DNA from: Bradyrhizobium sp. SRS-191 | Lineage (GTDB): Bacteria > Pseudomonadota > Alphaproteobacteria > Rhizobiales > Xanthobacteraceae | Length of the DNA stretch: 64,000 nucleotides | Direction of reading: 5' to 3' | Assembly: GCF_024586915.1 (NCBI RefSeq) | Contig: NZ_JANBVS010000002.1 | Coordinates: forward strand, 587,534-651,533 | Shown here: piece after piece, positions 19,811 to 30,485 of the stretch | Layout of the letters: each line of letters begins with the position of its first letter | How positions within the stretch are numbered: position 1 is the stretch's first letter | Notes under the pieces: model-generated | Database searches by the model: none | Seen by the model: only the letters and a program-made list of their open reading frames with translations | What the model was told of the DNA's origin: nothing | Made by a program: the position numbers and the translations under genes

Positions 19811-20176
19811 ATGACCGGCATCCTTCAGAACTATCTCCCCCTCGTCGTTTTCATAGGTGTCGCAGCCATCATCGGGGTGGTGCTGTTGATCGCGCCGTTC
19901 GTGGTCGCCTACCAGCAGCCTGATCCCGAGAAGCTCTCCGCGTACGAATGCGGCTTCAATGCGTTCGACGACGCGCGCATGAAGTTCGACGTCCGCTTCT
20001 ATCTGGTTGCCATCCTTTTCATCATCTTCGACCTCGAAGTCGCCTTCCTGTTTCCCTGGGCAGTCGCATTCGGCAAGCTCGGCGCGGCCGGCTTCTGGTC
20101 GATGCTGGTGTTCCTGGCCGTGTTGACGGTCGGGTTTGCCTACGAATGGAAGAAAGGCGCGCTTGAATGGGATTGA
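19811..20176 (+). CDS. nuoA: NADH-quinone oxidoreductase subunit A
   Basis: Membrane-arm subunit of complex I at the junction with the peripheral arm. It has 121 residues and three membrane segments. The conserved loop [32 protein letters not shown] is present in shorter form as PYECG-like and [10 protein letters not shown] blocks. GAGGAAAG precedes the ATG at 19811; an upstream in-frame start would add 43 unlikely residues. It overlaps nuoB by 10 bases. First gene of the 14-subunit operon. Confidence 0.96.
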   Translation: MTGILQNYLPLVVFIGVAAIIGVVLLIAPFVVAYQQPDPEKLSAYECGFNAFDDARMKFDVRFYLVAILFIIFDLEVAFLFPWAVAFGKLGAAGFWSMLVFLAVLTVGFAYEWKKGALEWD

Positions 20177-20754
20177 GCCCGACCCCGTCCTCTGGTCCGG
20201 TGATCGCACCGGCCCCGAAGGGCATTCTCGATCCCGCGACCGGCAGGCCTGTTGGTGCCAACGACCCGTATTTCCTCGAGGTCAAGCACGAGCTGTCGGA
20301 CAAGGGATTCTTCGTCGCCACCGCTGACGATCTCATCACCTGGGCCCGCACCGGCTCGCTGATGTGGATGACGTTCGGCCTGGCCTGCTGCGCCGTCGAG
20401 ATGATGCAGGTCTCGATGCCGCGCTACGACGTCGAGCGTTTCGGCTTCGCGCCGCGCGCCTCGCCGCGCCAGTCGGACGTGATGATCGTCGCCGGCACCC
20501 TGACCAACAAGATGGCGCCGGCGCTGCGCAAGGTCTACGACCAGATGCCGGAGCCGCGCTACGTCATCTCGATGGGCTCCTGCGCCAATGGCGGCGGCTA
20601 CTACCACTATTCCTATTCGGTGGTCCGCGGCTGCGATCGCATCGTTCCCATTGATATCTATGTGCCCGGCTGTCCGCCGACCGCGGAAGCGCTGCTGTAC
20701 GGAGTTCTGCTGCTGCAGAAGAAGATCCGTCGCACCGGCACCATCGAACGCTGA
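20167..20754 (+). CDS. nuoB: NADH-quinone oxidoreductase subunit B
   Basis: Peripheral-arm subunit holding the terminal iron-sulfur cluster N2, next to the quinone site. In 195 residues the four ligands are visible: the adjacent cysteines in [11 protein letters not shown], the Cys of MGSCANGGG, and the Cys of [12 protein letters not shown]. The N-terminus (about 30 residues) is longer and Pro-rich, as in other alphaproteobacteria. It overlaps the end of nuoA, implying coupled translation. Confidence 0.97.
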   Translation: MGLSPTPSSGPVIAPAPKGILDPATGRPVGANDPYFLEVKHELSDKGFFVATADDLITWARTGSLMWMTFGLACCAVEMMQVSMPRYDVERFGFAPRASPRQSDVMIVAGTLTNKMAPALRKVYDQMPEPRYVISMGSCANGGGYYHYSYSVVRGCDRIVPIDIYVPGCPPTAEALLYGVLLLQKKIRRTGTIER

Positions 20755-20765
20755 AGGTTTTGGTC

Positions 20766-21371
20766 ATGGACGACGGCAGGCTCGACGCCCTTGGGCAGAC
20801 GATCGTGAGCGCGCTTCCGGGCGCGGCGATCGGGCATTCGGTCGCTTTCAAACAGCTCACGGTCAACGTCGAGCCGGCCCGGATCGTCGAGGTCGTGAAG
20901 TATCTGCGCGATGATCCGGCCTGCCGCTTCATCAACTTCACCGACATTACGGCGGTCGACTACCCCGAGCGCGCCAAGCGCTTCGAGGTCGTCTACCACT
21001 TCCTGTCCCCGACGCTGAACACCCGCATCCGGTTGAAGGCCGAGGCCGACGAGACGACGCAGATTCCGTCGCTGATCGACGTCTTCCCGGGGGCTGACTG
21101 GTTCGAGCGCGAGACCTACGACCTCTACGGCGTGATCTTCGTCGGCCATCCCGACATGCGCCGGCTGCTGACCGACTACGGCTTCGACGGCCATCCGCTG
21201 CGCAAGGACTTCCCGACGACCGGTTTCGTCGAGGTGCGCTACGACGACCAGGAGAAGCGGGTGATCTACGAGCCGGTCCGGCTCAACCAGGAATTCCGCA
21301 AGTTCGATTTCCTCTCGCCCTGGGAAGGCGCGGACTATCCGCTGCCGGGCGATGAGAAAGCGACCAAGTGA
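20766..21371 (+). CDS. nuoC: NADH-quinone oxidoreductase subunit C
   Basis: Peripheral-arm 30-kDa subunit of complex I, 201 residues, separate from NuoD (unlike the fused E. coli form). The signature [20 protein letters not shown] is visible in pieces: [26 protein letters not shown] and GHPLRKDFP. The start is the ATG at 20766; a TTG two codons earlier is less likely. It ends 14 bases before nuoD starts. Confidence 0.97.
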   Translation: MDDGRLDALGQTIVSALPGAAIGHSVAFKQLTVNVEPARIVEVVKYLRDDPACRFINFTDITAVDYPERAKRFEVVYHFLSPTLNTRIRLKAEADETTQIPSLIDVFPGADWFERETYDLYGVIFVGHPDMRRLLTDYGFDGHPLRKDFPTTGFVEVRYDDQEKRVIYEPVRLNQEFRKFDFLSPWEGADYPLPGDEKATK

Positions 21372-21385
21372 GTGGGAGCGCAGGC

Positions 21386-22582
21386 ATGAACGAGCAGAGC
21401 CCCGCACTTCGCAATTTCACGATCAATTTCGGCCCGCAGCATCCGGCGGCGCACGGCGTGCTGCGTCTGGTCTTGGAGCTGGACGGCGAGGTCGTCGAGC
21501 GCGTCGATCCGCATATCGGCCTGCTTCACCGCGGTACCGAGAAGCTGATCGAGACCAAGACCTATCTGCAGGCGATGCCCTATTTCGATCGGCTCGACTA
21601 TGTCGCGCCGATGAACCAGGAGCATGCGTTCTGCCTTGCCGCCGAGCGGCTGCTGGGCATCGAGCCGCCGCGCCGCGGCCAGCTGATCCGCGTGCTGTAT
21701 TCCGAGATCGGCCGGCTGCTGTCGCATCTGCTCAACGTCACCACTCAGGCGATGGACGTTGGCGCGCTGACGCCGCCACTGTGGGGCTTCGAGGAGCGCG
21801 AGAAGCTGATGGTGTTCTATGAGCGCGCCTCCGGCTCGCGCATGCACGCCAACTACTTCCGCATCGGCGGCGTCCATCAGGATCTTCCGACGAAGCTGAT
21901 CGACGATATCGACGCGTTCTGCGATCCCTTCCTGAAGGTCGTCGACGACCTCGACCAGCTGCTGACCGGCAACCGCATCTTCAAGCAGCGCAACGTCGAC
22001 ATCGGCGTCGTCACCCTGAAGCAGGCCTGGGAGTGGGGCTTCTCCGGCGTGATGGTGCGCGGCTCCGGCGCGGCCTGGGACCTGCGCAAGTCGCAGCCTT
22101 ACGACTGCTACGCCGAGATGGAGTTCGACATTCCGATCGGCAAGAACGGCGACTGCTACGACCGCTACCTGATCCGCATGGAAGAGATGCGCCAGTCCGT
22201 GCGCATCATGAAGCAGTGCATTGCCAAGCTGCGCGCGCCGGACGGGCAGGGGCCGGTCGTCGTCACCGACAACAAGATCTCGCCGCCGCGGCGTGGCGAG
22301 ATGAAGCGCTCGATGGAAGCGCTGATCCATCACTTCAAGCTCTACACCGAGGGCGTGCACGTGCCGGCCGGCGAGATCTACGCCGCCGTCGAGGCGCCGA
22401 AGGGCGAGTTCGGCGTGTACCTGGTCGCCGACGGCACCAACAAGCCGTACAAGTGCAAGATCCGCGCGCCGGGCTTCGCCCATCTGCAGGCGATGGACTT
22501 CCTGTGCCGCGGCCATCTGCTCGCCGACGTCTCGGCCATCCTCGGCTCGCTCGACATCGTGTTCGGAGAGGTGGATCGCTGA
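21386..22582 (+). CDS. nuoD: NADH-quinone oxidoreductase subunit D
   Basis: The 49-kDa subunit that forms the quinone-binding cavity with NuoB. Length 398 residues. Blocks seen: [15 protein letters not shown] near the start with the quinone-site His, [20 protein letters not shown], and the C-terminal DIVFGEVDR ending typical of the family. The ATG at 21386 follows GGGAG; a GTG six codons upstream is possible. The stop overlaps the start of the FkbM-like gene (TGATG), so the next gene is translationally coupled. Confidence 0.97.
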   Translation: MNEQSPALRNFTINFGPQHPAAHGVLRLVLELDGEVVERVDPHIGLLHRGTEKLIETKTYLQAMPYFDRLDYVAPMNQEHAFCLAAERLLGIEPPRRGQLIRVLYSEIGRLLSHLLNVTTQAMDVGALTPPLWGFEEREKLMVFYERASGSRMHANYFRIGGVHQDLPTKLIDDIDAFCDPFLKVVDDLDQLLTGNRIFKQRNVDIGVVTLKQAWEWGFSGVMVRGSGAAWDLRKSQPYDCYAEMEFDIPIGKNGDCYDRYLIRMEEMRQSVRIMKQCIAKLRAPDGQGPVVVTDNKISPPRRGEMKRSMEALIHHFKLYTEGVHVPAGEIYAAVEAPKGEFGVYLVADGTNKPYKCKIRAPGFAHLQAMDFLCRGHLLADVSAILGSLDIVFGEVDR

Positions 22583-23541
22583 TGGGCCATGCGCCGATCC
22601 AGTTCGATCGTGCTTCCGGAGCGCTCGAAGGAGCGAACCTCTGGGAGCGCACGGCTGCATTGGCGCTGTCTACCGGTTCGAAGATCTCGTCGCACTTCTC
22701 CCATCGCGGCTACAATCGCTGCGCCAATCTGCTGCGCCTGGCCCTGCCGGAGCGTAACCTCGCTGTAAAGCTCAACCCGGACGCCGTGTTCGAGTTCCCC
22801 TATGGCGACGGCTATTGGAGCAAGCTGCTCAACCGCGACTACACTTACGAGGATGAGCTCGAGCTGCTGTTCCTCGGCGCTGTTGATGTCGATTACACCT
22901 TCATCGATGGCGGCGCCAATTACGGCTATTGGTCGGTGTTGGTGTCCAGCGCGCCGTACGGCGCGCACAAGGTGATCGCGATCGAGCCGTCAGCGGCGAA
23001 CTTCGCCAAGCTCGCCAATAATGCCGACATCAATGGCGGTCGCTTCGAGGTGATGAAGTACGCCATCGGCGAAAGCCGCGGCACGGCGGTTCTGACAGGC
23101 ACCAAGCACGAGGCGTTCAGCATCGCCGGCGGCAGCGATGACGGCGAGCAGGTGCCAGTAATGGCGCTCGATGATCTCATCGACGACGGCAAGGTCGCGG
23201 CCTCGGGCAAATACCTCATCAAGCTCGACGTCGAGGGCGTCGAGATCGAGGCGATCAAGGGCGGGGCGCGGCTGCTCGCGACCGACAGCATGATCCTGTG
23301 CGAGGAGCACGGCCAGGACCGTAATCATACTGTGTCGCGCTACATCCTCGATCAGACGCCGATGCAGCTCATGGTCTACGACCCCGAAAGCCGTCGTTTC
23401 GAGACCGTGACCGAGCTGTCGATCCTCGACCGCATCAAGGTGTCCGCGCACGTCGGCTATAACGTGTTCGGAACTGCAAGTGCCTTCTGGCAGAATCGCG
23501 TCGCAGCGCTCAATGCAAGTGCCGCGCGCCGCATGCAATGA
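22582..23541 (+). CDS. FkbM-family SAM-dependent methyltransferase inside the nuo operon
   Basis: Methyltransferase of 319 residues lying between nuoD and nuoE. SAM-binding motif FIDGGANYGYWS covers 107-118, the motif II acid is in AIEPS at 133-137, and LIKLDVEGVE at 212-221 is the characteristic FkbM motif. The N-terminal 100 residues match no domain I recognise. Its ATG overlaps the nuoD stop (TGATG), and nuoE follows 14 bases after its stop, so it must be co-expressed with complex I. Base composition is like its neighbours, so I see no sign of recent transfer. Most FkbM proteins are O-methyltransferases. A target in complex I, for example NuoD, is speculation from position. Confidence 0.85.
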   Translation: MGHAPIQFDRASGALEGANLWERTAALALSTGSKISSHFSHRGYNRCANLLRLALPERNLAVKLNPDAVFEFPYGDGYWSKLLNRDYTYEDELELLFLGAVDVDYTFIDGGANYGYWSVLVSSAPYGAHKVIAIEPSAANFAKLANNADINGGRFEVMKYAIGESRGTAVLTGTKHEAFSIAGGSDDGEQVPVMALDDLIDDGKVAASGKYLIKLDVEGVEIEAIKGGARLLATDSMILCEEHGQDRNHTVSRYILDQTPMQLMVYDPESRRFETVTELSILDRIKVSAHVGYNVFGTASAFWQNRVAALNASAARRMQ

Positions 23542-23555
23542 AAGACTAGAGAGCC

Positions 23556-24167
23556 ATGTCCGTCCGCCGTCTTGCCCCGAAGGAAGTCCAGCCCGCGAGC
23601 TTTGCGTTCACGGATGAAAACCTCGCCTTCGCCAAGGCCCAGATCGCCAAATACCCGGAAGGCCGCCAGGCCTCGGCCGTGATCGCGATCCTGTGGCGCG
23701 CGCAGGAGCAGAACGCGGGCTGGGTCTCGGAAGCCGCGATCCGCGTCGTGGCCGACATGCTGGGTATGCCCTATATCCGCGTGCTCGAGGTCGCGACCTT
23801 CTACACGATGTTCCAGCTGCAACCGGTCGGCAAGAAGGCGCATGTCCAGGTCTGCGGCACCACGCCCTGCCGGCTGCGCGGCGCCGAGGAGCTGATCGAG
23901 CTCTGCAAGCACCGCATCCATCACGACCCGTTCCATCTGTCCAAGGACGGCGACTTCAGCTGGGAAGAGGTCGAGTGCCTGGGCGCCTGTGTGAATGCGC
24001 CGATGGTGCAGGTCTGGAAGGATACCTATGAGGACCTGACGCCGGAGAGCTTCGGCAAGGTGCTCGACGGCTTTGCGACCGGCAACCTGCCGACGCCGGG
24101 TCCGCAGAACGGCCGTCAGTTCTCGGCGCCGGCGGGCGGACCGACCACGCTGAAGGAGAAGACATGA
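23556..24167 (+). CDS. nuoE: NADH-quinone oxidoreductase subunit E
   Basis: The 24-kDa subunit of the NADH dehydrogenase module, with a thioredoxin-like fold binding the [2Fe-2S] cluster N1a. In 203 residues the four ligands are in [11 protein letters not shown] and [10 protein letters not shown]. Helical N-terminal region [20 protein letters not shown] and [12 protein letters not shown] agree with the family. The C-terminal 25 residues are a Pro/Gly-rich extension. The stop overlaps the start of the next small gene (ATGA). Confidence 0.97.
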   Translation: MSVRRLAPKEVQPASFAFTDENLAFAKAQIAKYPEGRQASAVIAILWRAQEQNAGWVSEAAIRVVADMLGMPYIRVLEVATFYTMFQLQPVGKKAHVQVCGTTPCRLRGAEELIELCKHRIHHDPFHLSKDGDFSWEEVECLGACVNAPMVQVWKDTYEDLTPESFGKVLDGFATGNLPTPGPQNGRQFSAPAGGPTTLKEKT

Positions 24168-24379
24168 GCCGCAATCGCACCCGCGTTGCGGCCCTGAGCC
24201 AAGAGGGCGCCGCGATGAAGAACTGGCGCTACGTGGCGCTGCATACGCTCGCAGCCGCCGCTTTCATTTTCGTACTGCAGCGGTTCGCGCTGAACGCGAC
24301 GCTGGAGTCCAGTCTGCTGTGGGCCTTGGTATTTGGCGGCTGCGCCGCCTTCATCGCCACCATGCAGTCGAACCGCTGA
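24164..24379 (+). CDS. Small membrane protein encoded between nuoE and nuoF
   Basis: A 71-residue protein of unknown function. A basic N-terminus ([13 protein letters not shown]) is followed by two predicted membrane segments, about 25-42 ([19 protein letters not shown]) and 49-66 ([19 protein letters not shown]). Its ATG overlaps the nuoE stop by four bases, and nuoF begins 19 bases after its stop. This coupling and the membrane protein composition argue that it is translated. An internal ATG at codon 18 would also leave both segments. It is not one of the 14 core subunits; an accessory or assembly role for complex I is inferred only from position. Confidence 0.7.
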   Translation: MSRNRTRVAALSQEGAAMKNWRYVALHTLAAAAFIFVLQRFALNATLESSLLWALVFGGCAAFIATMQSNR

Positions 24380-24398
24380 TGTCAGAGGAAGCCGTCTG

Positions 24399-25724
<1,326 letters not shown>

Positions 25725-25821
25725 GTGATGGCGGTCCTGTCCGCCAGCGAGGTTTTCCCCCGCGATTGCGCCCTCACGGCGCGGAGCGCGGTGGTCCGTG
25801 GTTTGAGAGAGATGTGAGGCA

Positions 25822-27891
25822 ATGACCAAGATCATCATCGATGGCAAAGAGATCGATGTGCCGCCGGAGTACACGCTGCTGCAGGCGTGCGAGGCGGCGG
25901 GCGCCGAAATTCCGCGCTTCTGCTATCACGAGCGGCTGTCGATCGCCGGCAACTGCCGGATGTGCCTCGTCGAGGTGAAGGGCGGACCGAAGCCGGTTGC
26001 GAGCTGCGCCTGGGGCGTGCGCGACTGCCGGCCAGGCCCGAAGGGCGAGCCGCCGGAAATCTCCACGCGGTCGCCGATGGTCAAGAAGGCGCGCGAAGGC
26101 GTGATGGAATTCCTTCTGATCAACCATCCCCTGGACTGCCCGATCTGCGACCAGGGCGGTGAGTGCGACCTGCAGGACCAGGCGATGGGCTATGGCGTCG
26201 ACACCAGCCGCTACGCCGAGAACAAGCGCGCAGTCGAGGACAAGTATCTCGGCGCGCTGGTCAAGACCTCGATGACCCGCTGCATCCAGTGCACGCGCTG
26301 CGTCCGCTTCTCGGCGGAGGTGTGCGGCGTGCCGGAAATGGGCGCGACCGGCCGCGGCGAGGACATGGAGATCACGACCTATCTCGAGCAGGCGTTGAGC
26401 TCGGAGTTGCAGGGCAATCTGGTCGACATCTGCCCGGTGGGCGCGCTGACCTCCAAGCCCTATGCCTTCGCGGCGCGTCCGTGGGAGCTCGGCAAGACGC
26501 AGTCGATCGACGTCATGGACGGCCTGGGCTCGGCGATCCGCGTCGACACCCGCGGTCGCGAGGTGATGCGCATCCTGCCGCGCGTCAATGACTCCGTGAA
26601 CGAGGAGTGGATCTCCGACAAGACGCGTCACGTCGTCGACGGCCTGCGCACGCAGCGGCTCGATCGTCCCTATGTGCGTGAGGACGGCAAGCTGCGTCCG
26701 GCAACGTGGCCGGAAGCATTCAAGGCGATCGCGACCAAGCTGTCGCGCATCGACGGCAAGCGGATCGGCGCCATCGCCGGCGACCTCGCCGCAGTCGAGG
26801 AGATGTTTGCGCTCAAGGATCTGCTCGCCAAGCTCGGTTCGACCAATGTCGCGGTGCAGGGCGGTGACAGCTTCGATGCCAAGCTCGGCCGTTCGTCCTA
26901 TCTGTTCAATCCGACCATTGCCGGCATCGAGCAGGCCGACGCGATCCTGATCATCGGCGCCAATCCGCGCAAGGAAGCGGCCGTGCTCAACGCCCGCATC
27001 CGCAAGCGCTGGCGCTCCGGCCAGCTCAAGGTCGGCGTAGTCGGCCCGAAGGTCGATCTCACCTATTCCTATGAGCACATCGGCGCGGGCACGGACTCGC
27101 TGAGCGACGTCGCCGCGGGCAAGCATTCCTTTGCGTCCGCGTTCCGCAACGCCAAGAACCCGATCGTGCTGGTCGGCGCGGGTGCGGCTGCGCGTCATGA
27201 TGGCGGTGCGATCCTGGCGCTCGCCGCCAAGATCGCGATGGACGTCAACGCGGTGCGCGACGACTGGAACGGTTTTGCCGTGCTGCACGACACCGCGTCG
27301 CGCGTCGGCGCGCTCGACATCGGCTTCAACGGCACCGGGCTGACCGGCGCCCAGATGACCACCTTCGGCACCATGGACGTGATGTTCCTGCTCGGTGCCG
27401 ACGAGGTCGAGATCCCCGAGGGCGTGTTCACGGTCTATATCGGCACCCATGGCGACCGCGGCGCGCATCGCGCCGACGTCATCCTGCCGGGCGCGGCCTA
27501 CACCGAGAAGTCCGGCCTCTACGTCAACACCGAGGGCCGGGTGCAGATCGCGGCGCGTGCGTCGTTCCCGCCGGGCGAGGCCCGCGAGGACTGGGCGATC
27601 ATCCGCGCGCTGTCCGACGTGCTCGGCCGCAAGCTCGGCTACGACTCGCTGGCCGCGCTGCGCGCCGAGATCGTCAAGGCGGTGCCGCATCTCGGCCGCA
27701 TCGACCAGATCGAGGCCGGCACGATCGCCGACATCAAGACCCTGGCGGGCAAGGGCGGCAGCCTCGAGAAGGCGCCGTTCAAGCCTGTGATCGATGACTT
27801 CTATCTCACCAATCCGATCGCGCGCGCGTCGGCGGTCATGGCGGAATGCTCCCGCCTGGCCTCCGGGCAGATGCTGACGGCAGCGGAGTGA
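25822..27891 (+). CDS. nuoG: NADH-quinone oxidoreductase subunit G
   Basis: The 75-kDa subunit carrying clusters N1b, N4 and N5. In 689 residues the N-terminal ferredoxin domain has [15 protein letters not shown] and VASC (N1b); [16 protein letters not shown] with its His is N5; [10 protein letters not shown] with CPVGAL is N4. There are no cysteines in the following region where some bacteria bind N7, so that cluster is absent, as in mitochondria. The remaining part is a molybdopterin-oxidoreductase-like domain without a cofactor. GTGAGGCA precedes the start. Confidence 0.97.
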   Translation: MTKIIIDGKEIDVPPEYTLLQACEAAGAEIPRFCYHERLSIAGNCRMCLVEVKGGPKPVASCAWGVRDCRPGPKGEPPEISTRSPMVKKAREGVMEFLLINHPLDCPICDQGGECDLQDQAMGYGVDTSRYAENKRAVEDKYLGALVKTSMTRCIQCTRCVRFSAEVCGVPEMGATGRGEDMEITTYLEQALSSELQGNLVDICPVGALTSKPYAFAARPWELGKTQSIDVMDGLGSAIRVDTRGREVMRILPRVNDSVNEEWISDKTRHVVDGLRTQRLDRPYVREDGKLRPATWPEAFKAIATKLSRIDGKRIGAIAGDLAAVEEMFALKDLLAKLGSTNVAVQGGDSFDAKLGRSSYLFNPTIAGIEQADAILIIGANPRKEAAVLNARIRKRWRSGQLKVGVVGPKVDLTYSYEHIGAGTDSLSDVAAGKHSFASAFRNAKNPIVLVGAGAAARHDGGAILALAAKIAMDVNAVRDDWNGFAVLHDTASRVGALDIGFNGTGLTGAQMTTFGTMDVMFLLGADEVEIPEGVFTVYIGTHGDRGAHRADVILPGAAYTEKSGLYVNTEGRVQIAARASFPPGEAREDWAIIRALSDVLGRKLGYDSLAALRAEIVKAVPHLGRIDQIEAGTIADIKTLAGKGGSLEKAPFKPVIDDFYLTNPIARASAVMAECSRLASGQMLTAAE

Positions 27892-27901
27892 GCGTGACCT
27901 G

Positions 27902-28972
27902 ATGGCTGATTTCTTCGCAAGCTCGTTCTGGACCGGCTTCCTCTGGCCGCTGATCATCATGATCGCGCAGAGCGTGCTGCTCCTCGTCGTCCTGCTGGTC
28001 GCGATTGCCTACATCCTGCTCGCCGACCGCAAGATCTGGGCGGCGGTGCAGATCCGCCGCGGCCCGAACGTGGTCGGACCCTGGGGCCTGTTCCAGTCGT
28101 TCGCGGACCTGTTGAAGTTCGTGCTCAAGGAGCCGATCATTCCGGCCGGCGCCAACAAGGGCGTGTTCCTGCTGGCGCCGCTGGTGTCCTGCGTGCTGGC
28201 GCTGGCGGCCTGGGCTGTCATCCCGACCAATCTCGGCTGGGCGATCGCCGACATCAATGTCGGCATCCTCTTCATCTTCGCGATCTCGTCGCTGTCGATC
28301 TACGGCATCATCATGGCCGGCTGGTCGTCGAACTCGAAATATCCGTTCCTGGCGGCGCTGCGCTCGGCGGCGCAGATGGTGTCCTACGAGGTCTCGATCG
28401 GCTTCGTGATCATCACGGTGCTGCTCTGTGCGGGCACCCTGAATCTCTCGGCGGTGGTCGAGGCGCAGCATGCCCGCGGTCTCGCCAGCCTGATCGGCCT
28501 GCCGCAGCTGACGATCCTGAACTGGTACGTCTGGCCGCTGTTCCCGATGTTCGTGGTGTTCTACGTCTCGGCGCTGGCCGAGACCAACCGTCCGCCGTTC
28601 GACCTGGTGGAAGCTGAATCCGAGCTCGTCGCCGGCTTCATGGTCGAATACGGCTCGACGCCGTACCTCCTGTTCATGCTCGGCGAATACGTCGCTATCA
28701 CCACGATGTGCGCGCTGGCGACGATCCTGTTCCTGGGCGGCTGGCTGCCGCCGATCGATGTGGCGCCGTTTAACTGGGTGCCGGGCGTCATCTGGTTCTC
28801 GCTGAAACTGTTCTTCATGTTCTTCCTGATCGCGATGGCGAAAGCGATCGTGCCGCGCTACCGCTACGACCAGTTGATGCGACTCGGTTGGAAGGTGTTC
28901 CTGCCGCTGTCGCTGGTCATGGTGGTCGTTGTCGCGGGCGTGCTGCACTTCGCCGGCATCGCGCCGAAATGA
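27902..28972 (+). CDS. nuoH: NADH-quinone oxidoreductase subunit H
   Basis: Membrane-arm subunit (ND1) that forms the quinone entry channel with NuoB and NuoD. It has 356 residues and about eight membrane segments. Family blocks: [16 protein letters not shown] near residue 41, the acidic loop [20 protein letters not shown], and [15 protein letters not shown]. Ten bases after nuoG; nuoI starts seven bases after its stop. Confidence 0.97.
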   Translation: MADFFASSFWTGFLWPLIIMIAQSVLLLVVLLVAIAYILLADRKIWAAVQIRRGPNVVGPWGLFQSFADLLKFVLKEPIIPAGANKGVFLLAPLVSCVLALAAWAVIPTNLGWAIADINVGILFIFAISSLSIYGIIMAGWSSNSKYPFLAALRSAAQMVSYEVSIGFVIITVLLCAGTLNLSAVVEAQHARGLASLIGLPQLTILNWYVWPLFPMFVVFYVSALAETNRPPFDLVEAESELVAGFMVEYGSTPYLLFMLGEYVAITTMCALATILFLGGWLPPIDVAPFNWVPGVIWFSLKLFFMFFLIAMAKAIVPRYRYDQLMRLGWKVFLPLSLVMVVVVAGVLHFAGIAPK

Positions 28973-28979
28973 GGCTGTC

Positions 28980-29468
28980 ATGAACATCTCCGCCACCGCA
29001 CGGTCGCTGCTGCTGCAGGAGTTCGTCTCCGCGTTCTTCCTCGCGATGCGCTACTTCTTCCAGCCGAAGCCGACCCTGAACTATCCGTTCGAGAAGGGCC
29101 CGATCTCGCCGCGCTTCCGCGGCGAGCATGCATTGCGCCGCTATCCCAATGGCGAGGAGCGCTGCATCGCCTGCAAGTTGTGCGAGGCCGTCTGTCCGGC
29201 GCAGGCGATCACCATCGAGGCCGGTCCGCGCCGCAACGACGGCACCCGCCGCACGGTGCGCTACGACATCGACATGGTGAAGTGCATCTATTGCGGCCTG
29301 TGCCAGGAAGCCTGTCCGGTGGACGCCATCGTCGAGGGACCGAACTTCGAGTTCGCGACCGAGACCCGCGAGGAGCTGTACTATGACAAGGCCAAGCTGC
29401 TCGCGAACGGCGACCGCTGGGAGCGCGAAATCTCCAAAGCCATCGCGCTCGACGCGCCGTACCGCTGA
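28980..29468 (+). CDS. nuoI: NADH-quinone oxidoreductase subunit I
   Basis: Ferredoxin-like subunit holding clusters N6a and N6b, which pass electrons to N2. In 162 residues the two [4Fe-4S] motifs are [12 protein letters not shown] and [12 protein letters not shown]. The N-terminal amphipathic helix and RYPNGEERC precede the first motif, as in other alphaproteobacteria. The ATG at 28980 begins just after the nuoH stop. The frame is open upstream into nuoH, but that part is a shadow. Confidence 0.97.
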   Translation: MNISATARSLLLQEFVSAFFLAMRYFFQPKPTLNYPFEKGPISPRFRGEHALRRYPNGEERCIACKLCEAVCPAQAITIEAGPRRNDGTRRTVRYDIDMVKCIYCGLCQEACPVDAIVEGPNFEFATETREELYYDKAKLLANGDRWEREISKAIALDAPYR

Positions 29469-29477
29469 GGCCGTCCG

Positions 29478-30116
29478 ATGATCCTTCCTGCGCTCTTCTT
29501 CTACCTGTTCGCGGCGGTCTGCGTGGCCTCGGCCGTGATGGTGATCGTCTCGAAGAACCCCGTTCACTCGGTGCTCTATCTGATCCTCGCCTTCGTCAAC
29601 GCCTCCGGACTGTTCGTGCTGATGGGGGCGGAGTTCCTGGCGATGATCCTGGTCGTCGTCTATGTCGGCGCGGTCGCGGTGCTGTTCCTTTTCGTGATCA
29701 TGATGCTCGACGTTGACTTCACCGAGCTGCGCGAGGGCTTCCTGCAGTACATGCCGATCGGTCTCGTGATCGGCGGCATCTTCCTGTTCGAGCTTCTGCT
29801 GACGGTGTCCTACTGGGTCATCAACCCGACGACGCCGAAGGCGATCACGGCGGCGATCCCGACCAACGTCACGAACACCGAGGCGCTCGGCCTCGTGCTC
29901 TATACGAAATACGTCCATTACTTCCAGCTGTCGGGCATGATTCTGCTGGTGGCGATGATCGGCGCGATCGTGCTGACGCTGCGCCACAAGGCGAGCGTCA
30001 AGCGCCAGGACATCAACGTCCAGAACGCCCGCACGCCGGAGATGGCGATGGCCGTCCGCAAGGTCGCGGTCGGGCAGGGGCTGCAGGACACGGACGCCGC
30101 GGAGTGGGTGAAATGA
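29478..30116 (+). CDS. nuoJ: NADH-quinone oxidoreductase subunit J
   Basis: Membrane-arm subunit (ND6) of 212 residues with five predicted membrane segments. The conserved third helix is visible in [21 protein letters not shown], given here as [18 protein letters not shown]. The C-terminal tail (about 170-212) is longer and basic, as in other alphaproteobacteria. The stop overlaps the nuoK start by four bases. Confidence 0.96.
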   Translation: MILPALFFYLFAAVCVASAVMVIVSKNPVHSVLYLILAFVNASGLFVLMGAEFLAMILVVVYVGAVAVLFLFVIMMLDVDFTELREGFLQYMPIGLVIGGIFLFELLLTVSYWVINPTTPKAITAAIPTNVTNTEALGLVLYTKYVHYFQLSGMILLVAMIGAIVLTLRHKASVKRQDINVQNARTPEMAMAVRKVAVGQGLQDTDAAEWVK

Positions 30117-30421
30117 CCATCGGACTGGGACATTACCTCGCGGTCGCCGCGATGCTGTTCACGCTCGGCATCCTCGGCATCTTCCTGAACCGCAAGAACA
30201 TCATCGTCATCCTGATGTCGGTCGAGCTGATCCTGCTCGCCGTCAACATCAACCTCGTGGCGTTCTCGACCTTCCTCGGCGACATCGTCGGCCAGGTGTT
30301 CGCGCTGCTGGTGCTGACGGTGGCGGCGGCGGAGGCCGCGATCGGTCTCGCCGTGCTGGTGGTCTACTTCCGCAACCGCGGCTCGATCGCGGTCGAAGAC
30401 GTCAATCTGATGAAGGGCTAA
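30113..30421 (+). CDS. nuoK: NADH-quinone oxidoreductase subunit K
   Basis: Small membrane-arm subunit (ND4L) with three membrane segments, 102 residues. The conserved glutamates lie in [18 protein letters not shown] and [13 protein letters not shown]. The start overlaps the nuoJ stop (ATGA). A 64-base gap separates it from nuoL. Confidence 0.96.
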   Translation: MTIGLGHYLAVAAMLFTLGILGIFLNRKNIIVILMSVELILLAVNINLVAFSTFLGDIVGQVFALLVLTVAAAEAAIGLAVLVVYFRNRGSIAVEDVNLMKG

Positions 30422-30485
30422 GGCGCATGATCCGCAAGAGTGGGGGCCGGTTCGCCGGCAAGGTCATGCGTAAGGGAACGGGCGA

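Noticed and set aside
25774..27960. A 728-residue open frame antisense to nuoG
   Set aside because: It mirrors nuoG codon structure in the opposite strand, is His/Asp/Arg-rich as such shadows are, and has no ribosome site.
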